This document shows positions 35,284 through 43,110 of a DNA stretch of 64,000 bases, in pieces. The stretch lies in assembly GCA_905210485.1 (NCBI GenBank), contig CAJLXA010000003.1, positions 1-64,000 on the forward strand. The letters are read 5' to 3'. The DNA comes from an uncultured Eubacteriales bacterium (GTDB lineage Bacteria; Bacillota; Clostridia; Oscillospirales; CAG-272). A program made the translations under genes and the position numbers. Each line of letters starts with the position of its first letter. Within the stretch, counting starts at the first letter, position 1. The notes beneath the pieces were generated by a model, which saw only the letters and a list, made by a program, of their open reading frames with translations, had not been told where the DNA came from and did no database searches.

Positions 35284-36047
35284 GATGTATTCTCCGTAAA
35301 ATTGCCGTTATGCAGGGCGGATTTGATGACTTCGGTTTCGTGAGTATGCGTTCTGTCTGTATAAAGCAGGATCGGCGCGGTTACGGCAACGCCCGGCTTT
35401 CCGCCGGCCGCCGCTTCGATCAACACAAGAGATGGCGCTTCCTCTGCCGACGGTTGTATAAATGTCAGGCGTTTCGGCTCAAGTTTTTCACAGCGAAGGG
35501 CAAAGAGAAGATCGGTCAGACGATCGGGACGATGCACGCAGAAAAAACGTCCGCCGTAACGGAGAGCATAGGCCGCGGCATGGGCGAAGTCTTTGAATTC
35601 GCCGTGAACTTCGTGACGCGCAATGAAATTATCGTCGGTGGCATTGCGTGCGCCGCAGGACAGGGGCATATAGGGCGGATTTGAAAAAACAATATCGAAC
35701 TTTTCCCGGGGAATACCGGCGGTAGACAGATCGCGGACATCGCCGCATATGACGGTGATGCGCTCCGACAGCCGATTATATTCCACGTTGCGCGCGGCGA
35801 GCGACGCATATTTTTCCTGGATCTCGACCGCAGTGATGGCGCCTGCTTTTTTTCTTGCGGCGACCAGCATGGACAGAATACCGGTGCCTGCGCCGAGTTC
35901 CAGCGCGCGGAGATTCGGTTTGCCTTTGATGAAATAAGAAAGAAGAAGCGTATCGGTGCCGAGGCTAAGACCGCTCTTGTCGGTTATCAGAACAAGATCT
36001 TCGTTTACACGATCGCATCTTTCGTTATCGGACAGTTCAGTTATCAT
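35271..36047 (-). CDS. trmN6: TrmN6-like tRNA (adenine-N6) methyltransferase
   Basis: A 258-residue class I SAM methyltransferase of the YfiC/YabB group. SAM is bound at LELGAGTGILSM, and VFSNPPYMP is the N6-adenine NPPY catalytic motif. Homologues modify A37 of tRNA1(Val) in Escherichia coli; the target here is not proven. The ATG at 36047 has AAAGGA upstream. The order holB-ricT-x-trmN6-rsmI mirrors the Bacillus holB-yaaT-yabA-yabB-yazA-yabC region, with yabA and yazA absent. Confidence 0.88.
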   Translation of the reverse strand: MITELSDNERCDRVNEDLVLITDKSGLSLGTDTLLLSYFIKGKPNLRALELGAGTGILSMLVAARKKAGAITAVEIQEKYASLAARNVEYNRLSERITVICGDVRDLSTAGIPREKFDIVFSNPPYMPLSCGARNATDDNFIARHEVHGEFKDFAHAAAYALRYGGRFFCVHRPDRLTDLLFALRCEKLEPKRLTFIQPSAEEAPSLVLIEAAAGGKPGVAVTAPILLYTDRTHTHETEVIKSALHNGNFTENTSCQT

Positions 36048-36067
36048 AAGATTCCTTTCGCGGTATA

Positions 36068-36109
36068 AAGAGAAAAGCGGAGAGGAGGATAGACCACCGA
36101 CTCCGCTTT
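36068..36109 (-). terminator. Probable terminator after the ferredoxin gene
   Basis: AAAGCGGAG/CTCCGCTTT (9 bp) encloses an 18-nt loop that can pair further, and is followed on the minus strand by TCTCTTT. Confidence 0.55.
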
Positions 36110-36130
36110 ACGGATATGTCCCGCAAAGAA

Positions 36131-36304
36131 TCAATCTTCTTTTACAGGTGCGCCTACCGGGCAGGTATCGGCGCAGGTACCACATTCAACACATTCGGCA
36201 GCGTCGATAACGTATTTGCCGTCGCCTTCGGAAATGCAGGTGGTCGGGCAAGCGTCAGCGCAGGCGCCGCAGGAAATGCAATCATCACTGATTTTGTATG
36301 CCAT
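36131..36304 (-). CDS. 2[4Fe-4S] ferredoxin
   Basis: A 57-residue clostridial-type ferredoxin, an electron carrier. The sequence holds two CxxCxxCxxxC/P clusters: CISCGACADACP near residue 9 and CVECGTCADTCP near residue 39, the classic arrangement for two cubane clusters. The start MAYKISDDC follows AGGAGG with 8-nt spacing on the minus strand. It has its own promoter and sits between ricT and trmN6, where Bacillus has yabA. No partner oxidoreductase is adjacent. Confidence 0.95.
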   Translation of the reverse strand: MAYKISDDCISCGACADACPTTCISEGDGKYVIDAAECVECGTCADTCPVGAPVKED

Positions 36305-36334
36305 GGTTCTGTCCTCCTATTAAGAATTATTTTA

Positions 36335-36362
36335 ATTCTAACACATATTCAGAAAAAATCAA
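36335..36362 (-). promoter_or_regulatory. Promoter for the ferredoxin gene
   Basis: TTGATT-16 nt-TAGAAT on the minus strand. Confidence 0.6.
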
Positions 36363-36406
36363 GGGGTTTCGTATAATTTCTGCAAACTTTTCGGTATTTT
36401 CCGATT

Positions 36407-37375
36407 TTATGTTTTATTTTTGTTGTTTTTGTCGGTTTTTTCGTTTTCGGTTTTCCGCGGCGGTTTGTTGTCGTTTTTCTTACCGCTGCGAATGACCGTA
36501 ATGTCTTCGATGGAATAGAACTTCGGCTGTTCTTCCTTGTCGTCAAGACGAACGCGGACGCTTTCATTCAACGGCTTGACTTCGACGACCGTACCGTTCC
36601 CGGCGGGCGTGGAAACGAGCGAACCTATCGGCGGCAAACGCTTCAGCGCGGCGGAATAAGTGTCGCTTTCATAACGGAGACAGCACATAAGACGGCCGCA
36701 ACTGCCGGAAATCTTGGAAGAATTCAGAGAGAAGTTCTGTTCTTTTGCCATTTTGATGGAAACCTGAACAAAATCGGAAAGGAAGCCGGAGCAACAGAAG
36801 GGGCGTCCGCAGGGGCCGAGGCCGCCGAGCATTTTGGCTTCGTCACGGATACCGATCTGGCGAAGGTCGATGCGTACTTTGAATACAGAAGCAAGATCCT
36901 TTACAAGATCGCGGAAATCAACGCGTGCTTCCGACGTAAAATAGAAGTAGAGTTTGCGGTTATCGAATGTATATGCGGCGTCGACAAGATTCATGTCGAG
37001 TTTATGCGCCGCGATTTTTTCCCGGCATACCTGCATAGCGTATTTTTCCTGCGCACGGTTCGCTTCGTGGCGCTCAATGTCCTCGGCGGTGGCAATGCGG
37101 AGAAGAGGACGGAGCGGAGGAACGATATCCGACGTGGGAACTTCACGGCGCGCAAATTTGATTTTGCCGTATTCCGTGCCGCGCACGGTTTCGACGATGA
37201 CGGCGTCTCCGACTGCGGGCGTAAGATTGCCCGGCGCAAAGTAGTATGCTTTGGGGGAAGAACGGAAGATCACGCCGACAACGGCGGTTTTTTCTTCTTT
37301 TTCCGGGGCGGGGGATCCGGGCTGATCGGCAGATTTATCTATCACTTCCGACAGATCACAATTGTTATCGGTCAT
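36407..37375 (-). CDS. ricT: RicT/YaaT PSP1-domain protein
   Basis: A 322-residue PSP1 C-terminal-domain protein. In Bacillus RicT works with RicA and RicF in a complex with iron-sulfur clusters that supports RNase Y processing and sporulation phosphorelay. Conserved cysteine segments are GLGPCGRPFCCSGF and SGSCGRLMCCLRYE. The C-terminus is a Lys/Asn-rich disordered tail. The ATG at 37375 has GAGG 8 nt upstream and lies 10 nt after the holB stop. The ricA and ricF partners are not in the window. Confidence 0.92.
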   Translation of the reverse strand: MTDNNCDLSEVIDKSADQPGSPAPEKEEKTAVVGVIFRSSPKAYYFAPGNLTPAVGDAVIVETVRGTEYGKIKFARREVPTSDIVPPLRPLLRIATAEDIERHEANRAQEKYAMQVCREKIAAHKLDMNLVDAAYTFDNRKLYFYFTSEARVDFRDLVKDLASVFKVRIDLRQIGIRDEAKMLGGLGPCGRPFCCSGFLSDFVQVSIKMAKEQNFSLNSSKISGSCGRLMCCLRYESDTYSAALKRLPPIGSLVSTPAGNGTVVEVKPLNESVRVRLDDKEEQPKFYSIEDITVIRSGKKNDNKPPRKTENEKTDKNNKNKT

Positions 37376-37385
37376 TTGTATATCC

Positions 37386-38408
37386 TCATAGATTTGATTT
37401 TATATCATCGGCAAGCGTTGTCAGCATTACATTGACATTGGCATTGTTTTCAAGATCGGTTATAATGCTGCACAAACGGTCGTACAGACGGAAAAGGCGT
37501 GCGCTACCGGCACGGGACGAAAGTTCGGACGCGGTTTCACGGTCGTAATAATAGGCAAGATCGGCGTCATCGTCTTTTTGCAGACGAATGAGATCCGATA
37601 AAGCCACCGTAAAAAGCCGGAGAATCTCCGAGAGTTCCGCACGCTTTTGCGGCAAAGAAAATACGGCGTCACAGATGGCAGAGAAAGGTTTTCTTTCTAT
37701 GGAAGCGGTCAGCAGAGCATCTGTCAATGCGCGCTTTTTCATAACGGCGTCGGCAGCGGAAGGGGAGAGCGCCTCTATGGCTTTGCCGATGGCGCCGCCC
37801 GCCGAACCGACGGCAGCATGAAATTTTTCGGGAGATTCTCTCAAAAGGCGCGCGGCCTCCGGACGCTTTTCCGAAAGATAAGTTTCCATTTCTTCACGGG
37901 AAAAGAGACTCATGCGTAAAAGCTGAGCGCGACTGCGGATTGTGGGAAGCAGGAGGTCGCTGCGTGACGTCAGCAAAAAGATAATGACGTTTTTCGGCGG
38001 CTCCTCCAAAACGATCAGCAGTGCATTCTGCGCCTGAGCCGTCATGGTCTCGGCGTCATCAATAATATAAACTTTATACTCGTTTTCGGTCGGCGAGAGA
38101 TACATGTCCCGTTTCAGGTCGCGTATAGCGTCGATTTTGACAGAGGCTTCACTGCCTTTATCGAGGATACGCACGTCCGTGCTGTTGTCGGAGAGGATTT
38201 TTTCGCAGGAGGGGCAAGTACCGCAAGGGACGTCGCCGCTTTTGTCCGTGCAGGAAAGTGCGGCCGCGATCAGGCGGGCAAACGCGCGTTTTCCGGTTCC
38301 TTCCGGCCCCTCAATGATAAAGGCGTGAGAGAGATTGCCGCAAGTCAGACTTTTGCGGATGCGCTCTTTCAGAGCGTCATTCCCGTATAATGTGGGGAAG
38401 TAAGACAC
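37386..38408 (-). CDS. holB: DNA polymerase III delta-prime subunit (GTG start)
   Basis: A 340-residue AAA+ clamp-loader subunit. Walker A is GPEGTGKRAFA, followed by a zinc module CGTCPSCEK, Walker B-like YIIDDAETM, and the sensor TSRSDLLLPTIRSRAQ, where the usual SRC reads SRA. The GTG at 38408 begins MSYFPTLYGN and has AGAGGT 9 nt upstream; no in-frame ATG fits. It opens a unit with ricT. Confidence 0.92.
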   Translation of the reverse strand: MSYFPTLYGNDALKERIRKSLTCGNLSHAFIIEGPEGTGKRAFARLIAAALSCTDKSGDVPCGTCPSCEKILSDNSTDVRILDKGSEASVKIDAIRDLKRDMYLSPTENEYKVYIIDDAETMTAQAQNALLIVLEEPPKNVIIFLLTSRSDLLLPTIRSRAQLLRMSLFSREEMETYLSEKRPEAARLLRESPEKFHAAVGSAGGAIGKAIEALSPSAADAVMKKRALTDALLTASIERKPFSAICDAVFSLPQKRAELSEILRLFTVALSDLIRLQKDDDADLAYYYDRETASELSSRAGSARLFRLYDRLCSIITDLENNANVNVMLTTLADDIKSNL

Positions 38409-38484
38409 GGCATATTTACCTCTTTCCCGTAGTGTGACGTTATATTGAAAAAGACCTGCTTTGACGATATAACTACTTTAATAA

Positions 38485-38513
38485 TTATAACAAGTATTCA
38501 GGCATTTGTCAAT
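38485..38513 (-). promoter_or_regulatory. Consensus promoter for holB-ricT
   Basis: TTGACA-17 nt-TATAAT on the minus strand, a perfect consensus, just past the rpsR terminator. Confidence 0.88.
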
Positions 38514-38530
38514 AAGTCTTGCGCCGATAA

Positions 38531-38559
38531 AAGAAAAAGGCACTGATTTACAGTGCCTT
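38531..38559 (-). terminator. Terminator after rpsR
   Basis: AAGGCACTG/CAGTGCCTT stem with 5-nt loop, followed on the minus strand by TTTCTTTT. Confidence 0.88.
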
Positions 38560-38573
38560 ATCCTTATTCCGAA

Positions 38574-38825
38574 TCAATCGGAAACGTACGGAAGAAGTGC
38601 CATGAAGCGCGCACGCTTGATCGCAATCGTCAGCTCGCGCTGATGTTTTGCGCAGGTGCCGGAGACACGGCGGGGAAGAATCTTCGCACGCTCGGAAATG
38701 TATTTTCTGAGTTTGCCTGCATCCTTGTAATCAATCACTTCATTCGCGTCGGTGCAGAAGACACAAACCTTCTTTTTCTTGCGAATGTTAGAACGGTAAG
38801 GACGCGGAGAATCGTTTCTATCCAT
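38574..38825 (-). CDS. rpsR: Ribosomal protein S18
   Basis: An 83-residue small-subunit protein. After a basic N-terminus ([13 protein letters not shown]) comes CVFC, suggesting the zinc-binding (C+) form, then [21 protein letters not shown] and the [22 protein letters not shown] core. It follows ssb in the rpsF-ssb-rpsR operon, and S18 pairs with S6 on the ribosome. Confidence 0.97.
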   Translation of the reverse strand: MDRNDSPRPYRSNIRKKKKVCVFCTDANEVIDYKDAGKLRKYISERAKILPRRVSGTCAKHQRELTIAIKRARFMALLPYVSD

Positions 38826-38900
38826 TTTGGAATCCTAAACCTTTCCGATTCACTGACTGTATTCCGGCGGCGCTGTGAATCTTACGCCGCGGAAGCCCTG

Positions 38901-39368
38901 TTAGAAGGGCAGACCGTCGTCATTTGACAGTTCCTCAAAACCGGAACTGTTGCCGTTTGAAAACGAAGGAGCGGAATAGGCGTCAGGCGTATAGTTTTCC
39001 TGACCGCCACCTGCGGGAACACCGTCGCCGGGTCTGCCGTTGCCGGAATCCACAAAAGATACTTCATCGGCAAGTACTTCCGTCGCATAGTGTTTAACAT
39101 TCTGATTGTCGGTCCATGATCTGGACTGGATCTGACCGCATACAAGAATCGGACGTCCCTTTTTGAAGAAACGGGCGACAAAATCCGCAGACTGTCTCCA
39201 TGCAACGACCGTAATGAAGTCAGCAGTCTGCTGACCCTGATCCGCTTTGGCAAAACGACGGTTGACCGCCAAAGTGAACCGGCATACAGATACGCCGGAA
39301 GTTGTACGTTTCAGTTCGGGATCGGCGGTAAGATTACCGATCAGAATTACTTTGTTAAAACTTGCCAT
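38901..39368 (-). CDS. ssb: Single-stranded DNA-binding protein
   Basis: A 155-residue SSB. The OB-fold begins MASFNKVILIGNLTADPELK and contains ITVVAWRQSADFVARFFKKG. A Gly/Asn/Ser-rich linker leads to the acidic tip DDGLPF, the docking site for partner proteins. The ATG at 39368 follows GGAGG. Middle gene of rpsF-ssb-rpsR. Confidence 0.97.
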   Translation of the reverse strand: MASFNKVILIGNLTADPELKRTTSGVSVCRFTLAVNRRFAKADQGQQTADFITVVAWRQSADFVARFFKKGRPILVCGQIQSRSWTDNQNVKHYATEVLADEVSFVDSGNGRPGDGVPAGGGQENYTPDAYSAPSFSNGNSSGFEELSNDDGLPF

Positions 39369-39407
39369 GATTTCCGCCTCCAGTTTTCAGAACAAATCAT
39401 AAAGAAA

Positions 39408-39752
39408 TTATTCAGCCGCCACGGTGGTTTCGGCTGCGGGAGCGACGGGCTTTTTCTTCTCATCGACGCGGACGACGATAGAACGGAGAATGGCATCGGA
39501 AATGCCGAACAGACGTTCAAGTTCCGCGGGGAAGTCAGCGCCGCTCTTGAAATTAACGAGAACATAGTATCCTTCAACAATGTCGTTGATGGGATAGGTC
39601 AGTCTGCGTTTGCCCCACTCGTTCACATTCTCGATCGTGCCGTTTTCGGCGATGAGAGCAGTGAATTTGTCTACGGTAGCCTTGATTTCCTCTTCGGGAA
39701 GAGTGGCGTTCACCGCAAACAGGGTTTCGTAAGAAGCCTGGATTTTTTCCAT
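39408..39752 (-). CDS. rpsF: Ribosomal protein S6
   Basis: A 114-residue S6 (ASYETLFAVNATLPEEEIK, GKRRLTYPINDIVEGYYVLVNF, SDAILRSIVVRVDE) with an Ala/Thr/Glu tail. The ATG at 39752 follows AAGGAGGT with 7-nt spacing; the longer in-frame opening to 39851 covers the leader. First gene of the operon. Confidence 0.97.
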   Translation of the reverse strand: MEKIQASYETLFAVNATLPEEEIKATVDKFTALIAENGTIENVNEWGKRRLTYPINDIVEGYYVLVNFKSGADFPAELERLFGISDAILRSIVVRVDEKKKPVAPAAETTVAAE

Positions 39753-39778
39753 TGTGTTACACCTCCTTATGGACTTTG

Positions 39779-39817
39779 GCCGCGTAATGCGGCAAGGAAG
39801 ACGAGCTATAGACTCGT
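39779..39817 (-). promoter_or_regulatory. Paired hairpins in the rpsF leader
   Basis: GCCGC/GCGGC (39779-39793) and ACGAG/CTCGT (39801-39817) stems lie between promoter and ribosome site. They could form a binding site for S6:S18 autoregulation, known for other bacteria; that is inference. Confidence 0.4.
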
Positions 39818-39829
39818 AACCATGCGGAT

Positions 39830-39858
39830 ATTTTAACACATTTATTGTCAAATGTCAA
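39830..39858 (-). promoter_or_regulatory. Promoter of rpsF-ssb-rpsR
   Basis: TTGACA-17 nt-TAAAAT on the minus strand. Confidence 0.8.
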
Positions 39859-39918
39859 GAGATTTTTGAATATTTTTATATTTTTGGAAATAATTATATA
39901 GATTATCTGCGTCGCTAC

Positions 39919-39947
39919 TTGACAACGGCCGTTCAGTATATTATAAT
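39919..39947 (+). promoter_or_regulatory. Consensus promoter of ssrA
   Basis: TTGACA-17 nt-TATAAT, 13 nt before the mature tmRNA 5' end. Confidence 0.9.
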
Positions 39948-39960
39948 AGGGAGACCGTAT

Positions 39961-40327
39961 GGGCCCGCACCGGATTTCGACGGGGGTTCTGAGGCACGAT
40001 AAGCGCGACGAGCCGGGTAATCTCGTAAACTGCCCAAACTTTAAAATTAAACGACAACAGAAAAGTTGCTCTGGCTGCCTAATCGGCAGTGCCGCGGCTG
40101 ATGCCGCCCGTCGCTCCGGGGAGGACCGCGAACCCGGACCGGCGTCAATTCAGCGGTAAACGTGAATCGGAACTTCGCCCTTTGTCCGATCACGCCGAAA
40201 AGGGCTACCCAACGGAGATGCCTGTCGTTCGGCATACCGGAGGGGAATTAAAATAGATCGACTGCTCGCGGAGAAAGTTGTGTCAAGGGATTTTCGGACA
40301 GGGGTTCGACTCCCCTCGGGTCCACCA
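39961..40327 (+). ncRNA. ssrA: tmRNA
   Basis: Transfer-messenger RNA that frees stalled ribosomes and tags the peptide for degradation. The 5' GGGCCCG pairs with the 3' CGGGTCC; the T-arm GGGGTTCGACTCCCC and an encoded CCA end the molecule. The tag reading frame ends NDNRKVALAA followed by TAA at about 40081, the ALAA end being the usual protease signal. The first tag codon is unclear because the usual GCN resume codon is not obvious before NDN. Pseudoknot regions are evident but were not folded here. Confidence 0.96.
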
Positions 40328-40614
40328 TTAGAGAGTAAACCGAACACAAACGGTTTATGTTTCGCCTGCATTTACGCTCCGGATCTTTTTGGTTCGGAGC
40401 GCTTAAATTCGTGTGAAACGCTTAAAATGTTTAAATTCGCGTGAAAACCGATCGCCGTACAATTTCCGGACGGTAATTTTTATGTTCACATTCCGGCAAA
40501 CGCCATATGCGAAACGTCGGGCGGAAACGTGCAGAATACCGGCGTGGTTTTTCATAAGTAAAAAATGTACATAGAAAAGCAATGCCGCGCCGTAGAGCGG
40601 CGGGCGCTTTTGAA
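40328..40614 (+). other. Intergenic stretch with a direct repeat and a coding-like remnant
   Basis: After tmRNA there is a GCTCCG/CGGAGC hairpin near 40377-40402. Two nearly identical 16-nt copies of TTAAATTCGYGTGAAA follow, at about 40404 and 40430. A frame without a start codon (about 40447-40562) then reads QFPDGNFYVHIPANAICE onward and ends at TAA; it looks like the end of a lost gene. A hairpin-like CGCCG/CGGCG lies at 40588-40602. Confidence 0.4.
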
Positions 40615-40659
40615 AATGATAATATGATAAATGATAATATGATAAATGATAATATGATA
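40615..40659 (+). repeat. Three tandem 15-nt repeats at the GNAT start
   Basis: Three exact copies of AATGATAATATGATA. Each copy supplies an in-frame ATG preceded by the same bases, so the unit keeps the frame and adds Asn-Asp-Asn-Met-Ile. Confidence 0.9.
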
Positions 40660-41106
40660 ATTAAAGAATTTACCGAGAACGATAAAGATGCTTTTATGAA
40701 GCTTTGCGAAGACTTTTATTCTTCAAAGGCTACTCTGAAACCGTTTGATCCCCGTGTGGCGTACGCAACATTCTGCCGTGTGATGGAGAAACATGAAAAC
40801 CTTTGGGGATACCTGTTTACGGACAGCGAAAGCGGCGAATATATCGGCTATGCCCTTGTAACGTCATATTGGTGCAACGAAGAAGGCGGCAATGTCTTGA
40901 TTCTGGATGAACTTTACATTTGTCCGACGAGTCGCCATCACGGATATGGAGAAAAATTTCTGAAATGGTTGGAAGAACGGTTTAAAGAACGCGCGGTCTC
41001 CATTACGCTGGAAGTTTTGACAACCAATCAGGACGCCCGTTCGTTCTATAAAAAAGACGGGCTGGTTCCGGATGGATTTATAACATATACAAAAAGTATT
41101 CGGTGA
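40654..41106 (+). CDS. GNAT-family N-acetyltransferase
   Basis: A 150-residue acetyl-CoA-dependent acetyltransferase, substrate unknown. It starts MIIKEFTENDKDAFMKL, has the central strands GYLFTDSESGEYIGYALV and LDELYICPTSRHHGYGEKFL (the acetyl-CoA loop, a Q/RxxGxG/A variant), and TTNQDARSFYKKDGL near the end. I place the start at the last repeat ATG (40654); ATGs at 40624 and 40639 are equally possible, and a longer frame from 40582 runs through a hairpin. No good ribosome site precedes any of them, so expression may be weak or repeat-dependent. Confidence 0.8.
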   Translation: MIIKEFTENDKDAFMKLCEDFYSSKATLKPFDPRVAYATFCRVMEKHENLWGYLFTDSESGEYIGYALVTSYWCNEEGGNVLILDELYICPTSRHHGYGEKFLKWLEERFKERAVSITLEVLTTNQDARSFYKKDGLVPDGFITYTKSIR

Positions 41107-41114
41107 TAATATGG

Positions 41115-41146
41115 AAAAACGGGTGCGGCGTGCCGCACCCGTTTTT
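41115..41146. terminator. Terminator between GNAT gene and the broken TRIC gene
   Basis: A 15-bp stem AAAAACGGGTGCGGC with a 2-nt loop and T5 end, bidirectional. Confidence 0.92.
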
Positions 41147-41160
41147 CGTTAATCGAAAAC

Positions 41161-41803
41161 TCATTTTTCGGTATTTATATGCGCCCTCGGAAGTTTCAGA
41201 TGAAACACAGCGGACAGAATACGGACGATAAAAACAAACAGGAAGCAGAAAAGAATAGAAAAATCCATACCTATATGCGGATAGAGAAGCGCGCAAAGAA
41301 GCGCTCCGCCGAGCGACGCCACCGCATAAATATGTTTAACAAATATGTAAGGACGCTAACCGGCAAACAGGTCGCGCATAACGCCCCCGCCGACACCCGT
41401 GACCGCGGACACAAACACACAAAGAAATATGTTATCCGAAAAAACGCCCTCGACGGCGACTTTATATCCGTAAGCCGTAAATACGGCAAGACCGGCCGAG
41501 TCGGGAGAGGAGAAGTATGGTTTCGACGGAGCGTGCGTTGTGGAAGAGGAGTTTTTGCATGAACGGCAGAAAAACAAAAAGCGATGTAAAGAAAGCGACG
41601 GCCACGTAAAGCGGCTGCACAAAAGCCGAGACGGGAAACATGCCGAGAATAATATCGCGGACAATTCCGCCGCCGACGGCGGTGGTGATACCGAGGATAC
41701 AAACGCCGAACAGATCCATGTCACGGCGCATGGCGGTGACGGCACCCGACACGGCAAAGGCAATTGTACCGATGATTTCCGCGCAGATGAGAAAGATATT
41801 CAT
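41161..41803 (-). pseudogene. Broken UPF0126/TRIC-family membrane protein gene
   Basis: The intact parent would be about 213 residues with seven membrane segments, of the glycine-rich bacterial TRIC (trimeric cation channel) family. The start MNIFLICAEIIGTIAF at 41803 follows GGAGG. The first GGGIVRDI repeat is present. One extra base in the G run at 41503-41505 then shifts the frame; removing it gives LLLSDSAGLAVFTAYG and leads to the second GGGVMRDL repeat. A TAG at 41356-41358 then replaces a Glu-like codon (AG-stop-RPYIFVKHIYAVASL), and the frame continues to the natural stop at 41161. Two independent lesions make recoding unlikely. Confidence 0.88.
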
Positions 41804-41895
41804 ATATTCCTCCGAAAGGACAAAACTTTTCTTTGAAATTATAATCAACTGGATTTTTATGGATATTTATTACTTTTTATCATGCGCTTTTGGTG

Positions 41896-42927
41896 TTATT
41901 CTTTTTCTTCCGGCGTGTGGATGGATACTTCGGAAAGAGGGTTTTTGTCCATGGCATTTTTCATGTTTTCGTTGCTGACATGCGTATAGATCTGTGTGGT
42001 ATTGAGTTGCTCGTGACCGAGAATATCTTTCAGCACACGGACGTCCACCTTTCCGCACTGATACATCAGTGTGGCGGCTGTATGGCGCAGTTTGTGTACG
42101 GAAAAACCGCGTCCGCCGAGTCCGGCGGCATCAAGATACTTGTAGACGATATGCTGTACCGTTTTGACGCTGATGCGTTCGCCGCGGCCGCTGATAAAGA
42201 GGGCAGGGGTCTGCAAATCGCTTTTGTGTTGCTCCTGCCGTTCCCGGATATAATCAATCAGCGCGGCTTTGCAGGCGTCATTCAGGTAGACAACGCGTTC
42301 TTTATGTCCCTTGCCGATGACGGTAAGCGAAACAAGACCGGGGCGGAGATCCGTCAGATTGATGGAAACAAGTTCCGATACACGCATACCGCAGTTCAGA
42401 AAAAGTGTGATGATCGCGTAATCGCGCAGTACGGTTTTTGACGCTTCGTCGTTTTTGACGGCGGAGAGAAGCATAAGCGATTCGTCAAGCGTCAGATATT
42501 TCGGAAGCGAAACCTGTCTTTTCGGACCTTCAATGTCCGCTGTCGGGTCTTTTTTCAACCATTTTTTCGTTTTGACAACAAATTTGAAAAACGATTTCAG
42601 CGAGGTGATTTTTCGCGCCCGCGCCGACCAGCCGTTATTCCGGTCGTTGGCAACAAAATTCAGAAATGCATAAATATCGCTCTCGCGTATGCCGGAAAGA
42701 AATTCGAGATCGACGCGGGAGATATCCGTGTTTTCAAACTCTTCGCCTTCGGTCGTCGTTCCGTTTTGCGTGGCAATCAGAAAACGGAAAAAGGTGCGCA
42801 AATCATAAAGATATTCGCACACGGTTTTTTCCGAACAGTTTTCGATGACCGACTTGTGCGCCGCGAAGTCACGCATGATTTCGGGAAAAGATTTGAATTC
42901 TTCACTTTTTAAAGTCAGAACCGCCAT
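41896..42927 (-). CDS. Tyrosine recombinase of the XerC/XerD type
   Basis: A 343-residue site-specific recombinase. The N-terminal SAM-like core-binding domain (about 15-135) is followed by the catalytic domain with Arg in CGMRVSELVSI, Lys in VIGKGHKER, HKLRHTAA (HxxR), LGHEQLNTT, and the nucleophile Tyr in QIYTHVS. No phage or transposon genes are adjacent, which favours a housekeeping Xer enzyme for chromosome dimer resolution over an integrase. The ATG at 42927 follows GGGAGG with 6-nt spacing. Confidence 0.9.
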   Translation of the reverse strand: MAVLTLKSEEFKSFPEIMRDFAAHKSVIENCSEKTVCEYLYDLRTFFRFLIATQNGTTTEGEEFENTDISRVDLEFLSGIRESDIYAFLNFVANDRNNGWSARARKITSLKSFFKFVVKTKKWLKKDPTADIEGPKRQVSLPKYLTLDESLMLLSAVKNDEASKTVLRDYAIITLFLNCGMRVSELVSINLTDLRPGLVSLTVIGKGHKERVVYLNDACKAALIDYIRERQEQHKSDLQTPALFISGRGERISVKTVQHIVYKYLDAAGLGGRGFSVHKLRHTAATLMYQCGKVDVRVLKDILGHEQLNTTQIYTHVSNENMKNAMDKNPLSEVSIHTPEEKE

Positions 42928-43110
42928 AATAACCTCCCAACTTATCATTTTAATATCATTATACAAAATTTTAATAATATTTAGTGGATAAAGTGTAAAT
43001 TTTTTATGATACAGATTGTTTTTTTACACACAATTCGCTAAAATGTATGTAAACACGCCTGAATATTCTGGAACGTGAAACCCCGATACCGAAACTTAAG
43101 GAAATATTCG

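Noticed and set aside
40615..40659. CRISPR-like repeats
   Set aside because: The copies are 15 nt, directly abutting with no spacers, and there are no cas genes.
41356..41505. Programmed frameshift or stop-codon readthrough in the TRIC gene
   Set aside because: A frameshift and a separate nonsense codon are both required, without a slippery site plus structure; decay is simpler.
41896..42927. Integrase of a mobile element
   Set aside because: No phage, excisionase or transfer genes and no attachment repeats nearby; the protein fits Xer.
42975..42990. DnaA-box-like TTATCCACT
   Set aside because: A single imperfect copy in A/T-rich DNA without clustering or dnaA/dnaN nearby.
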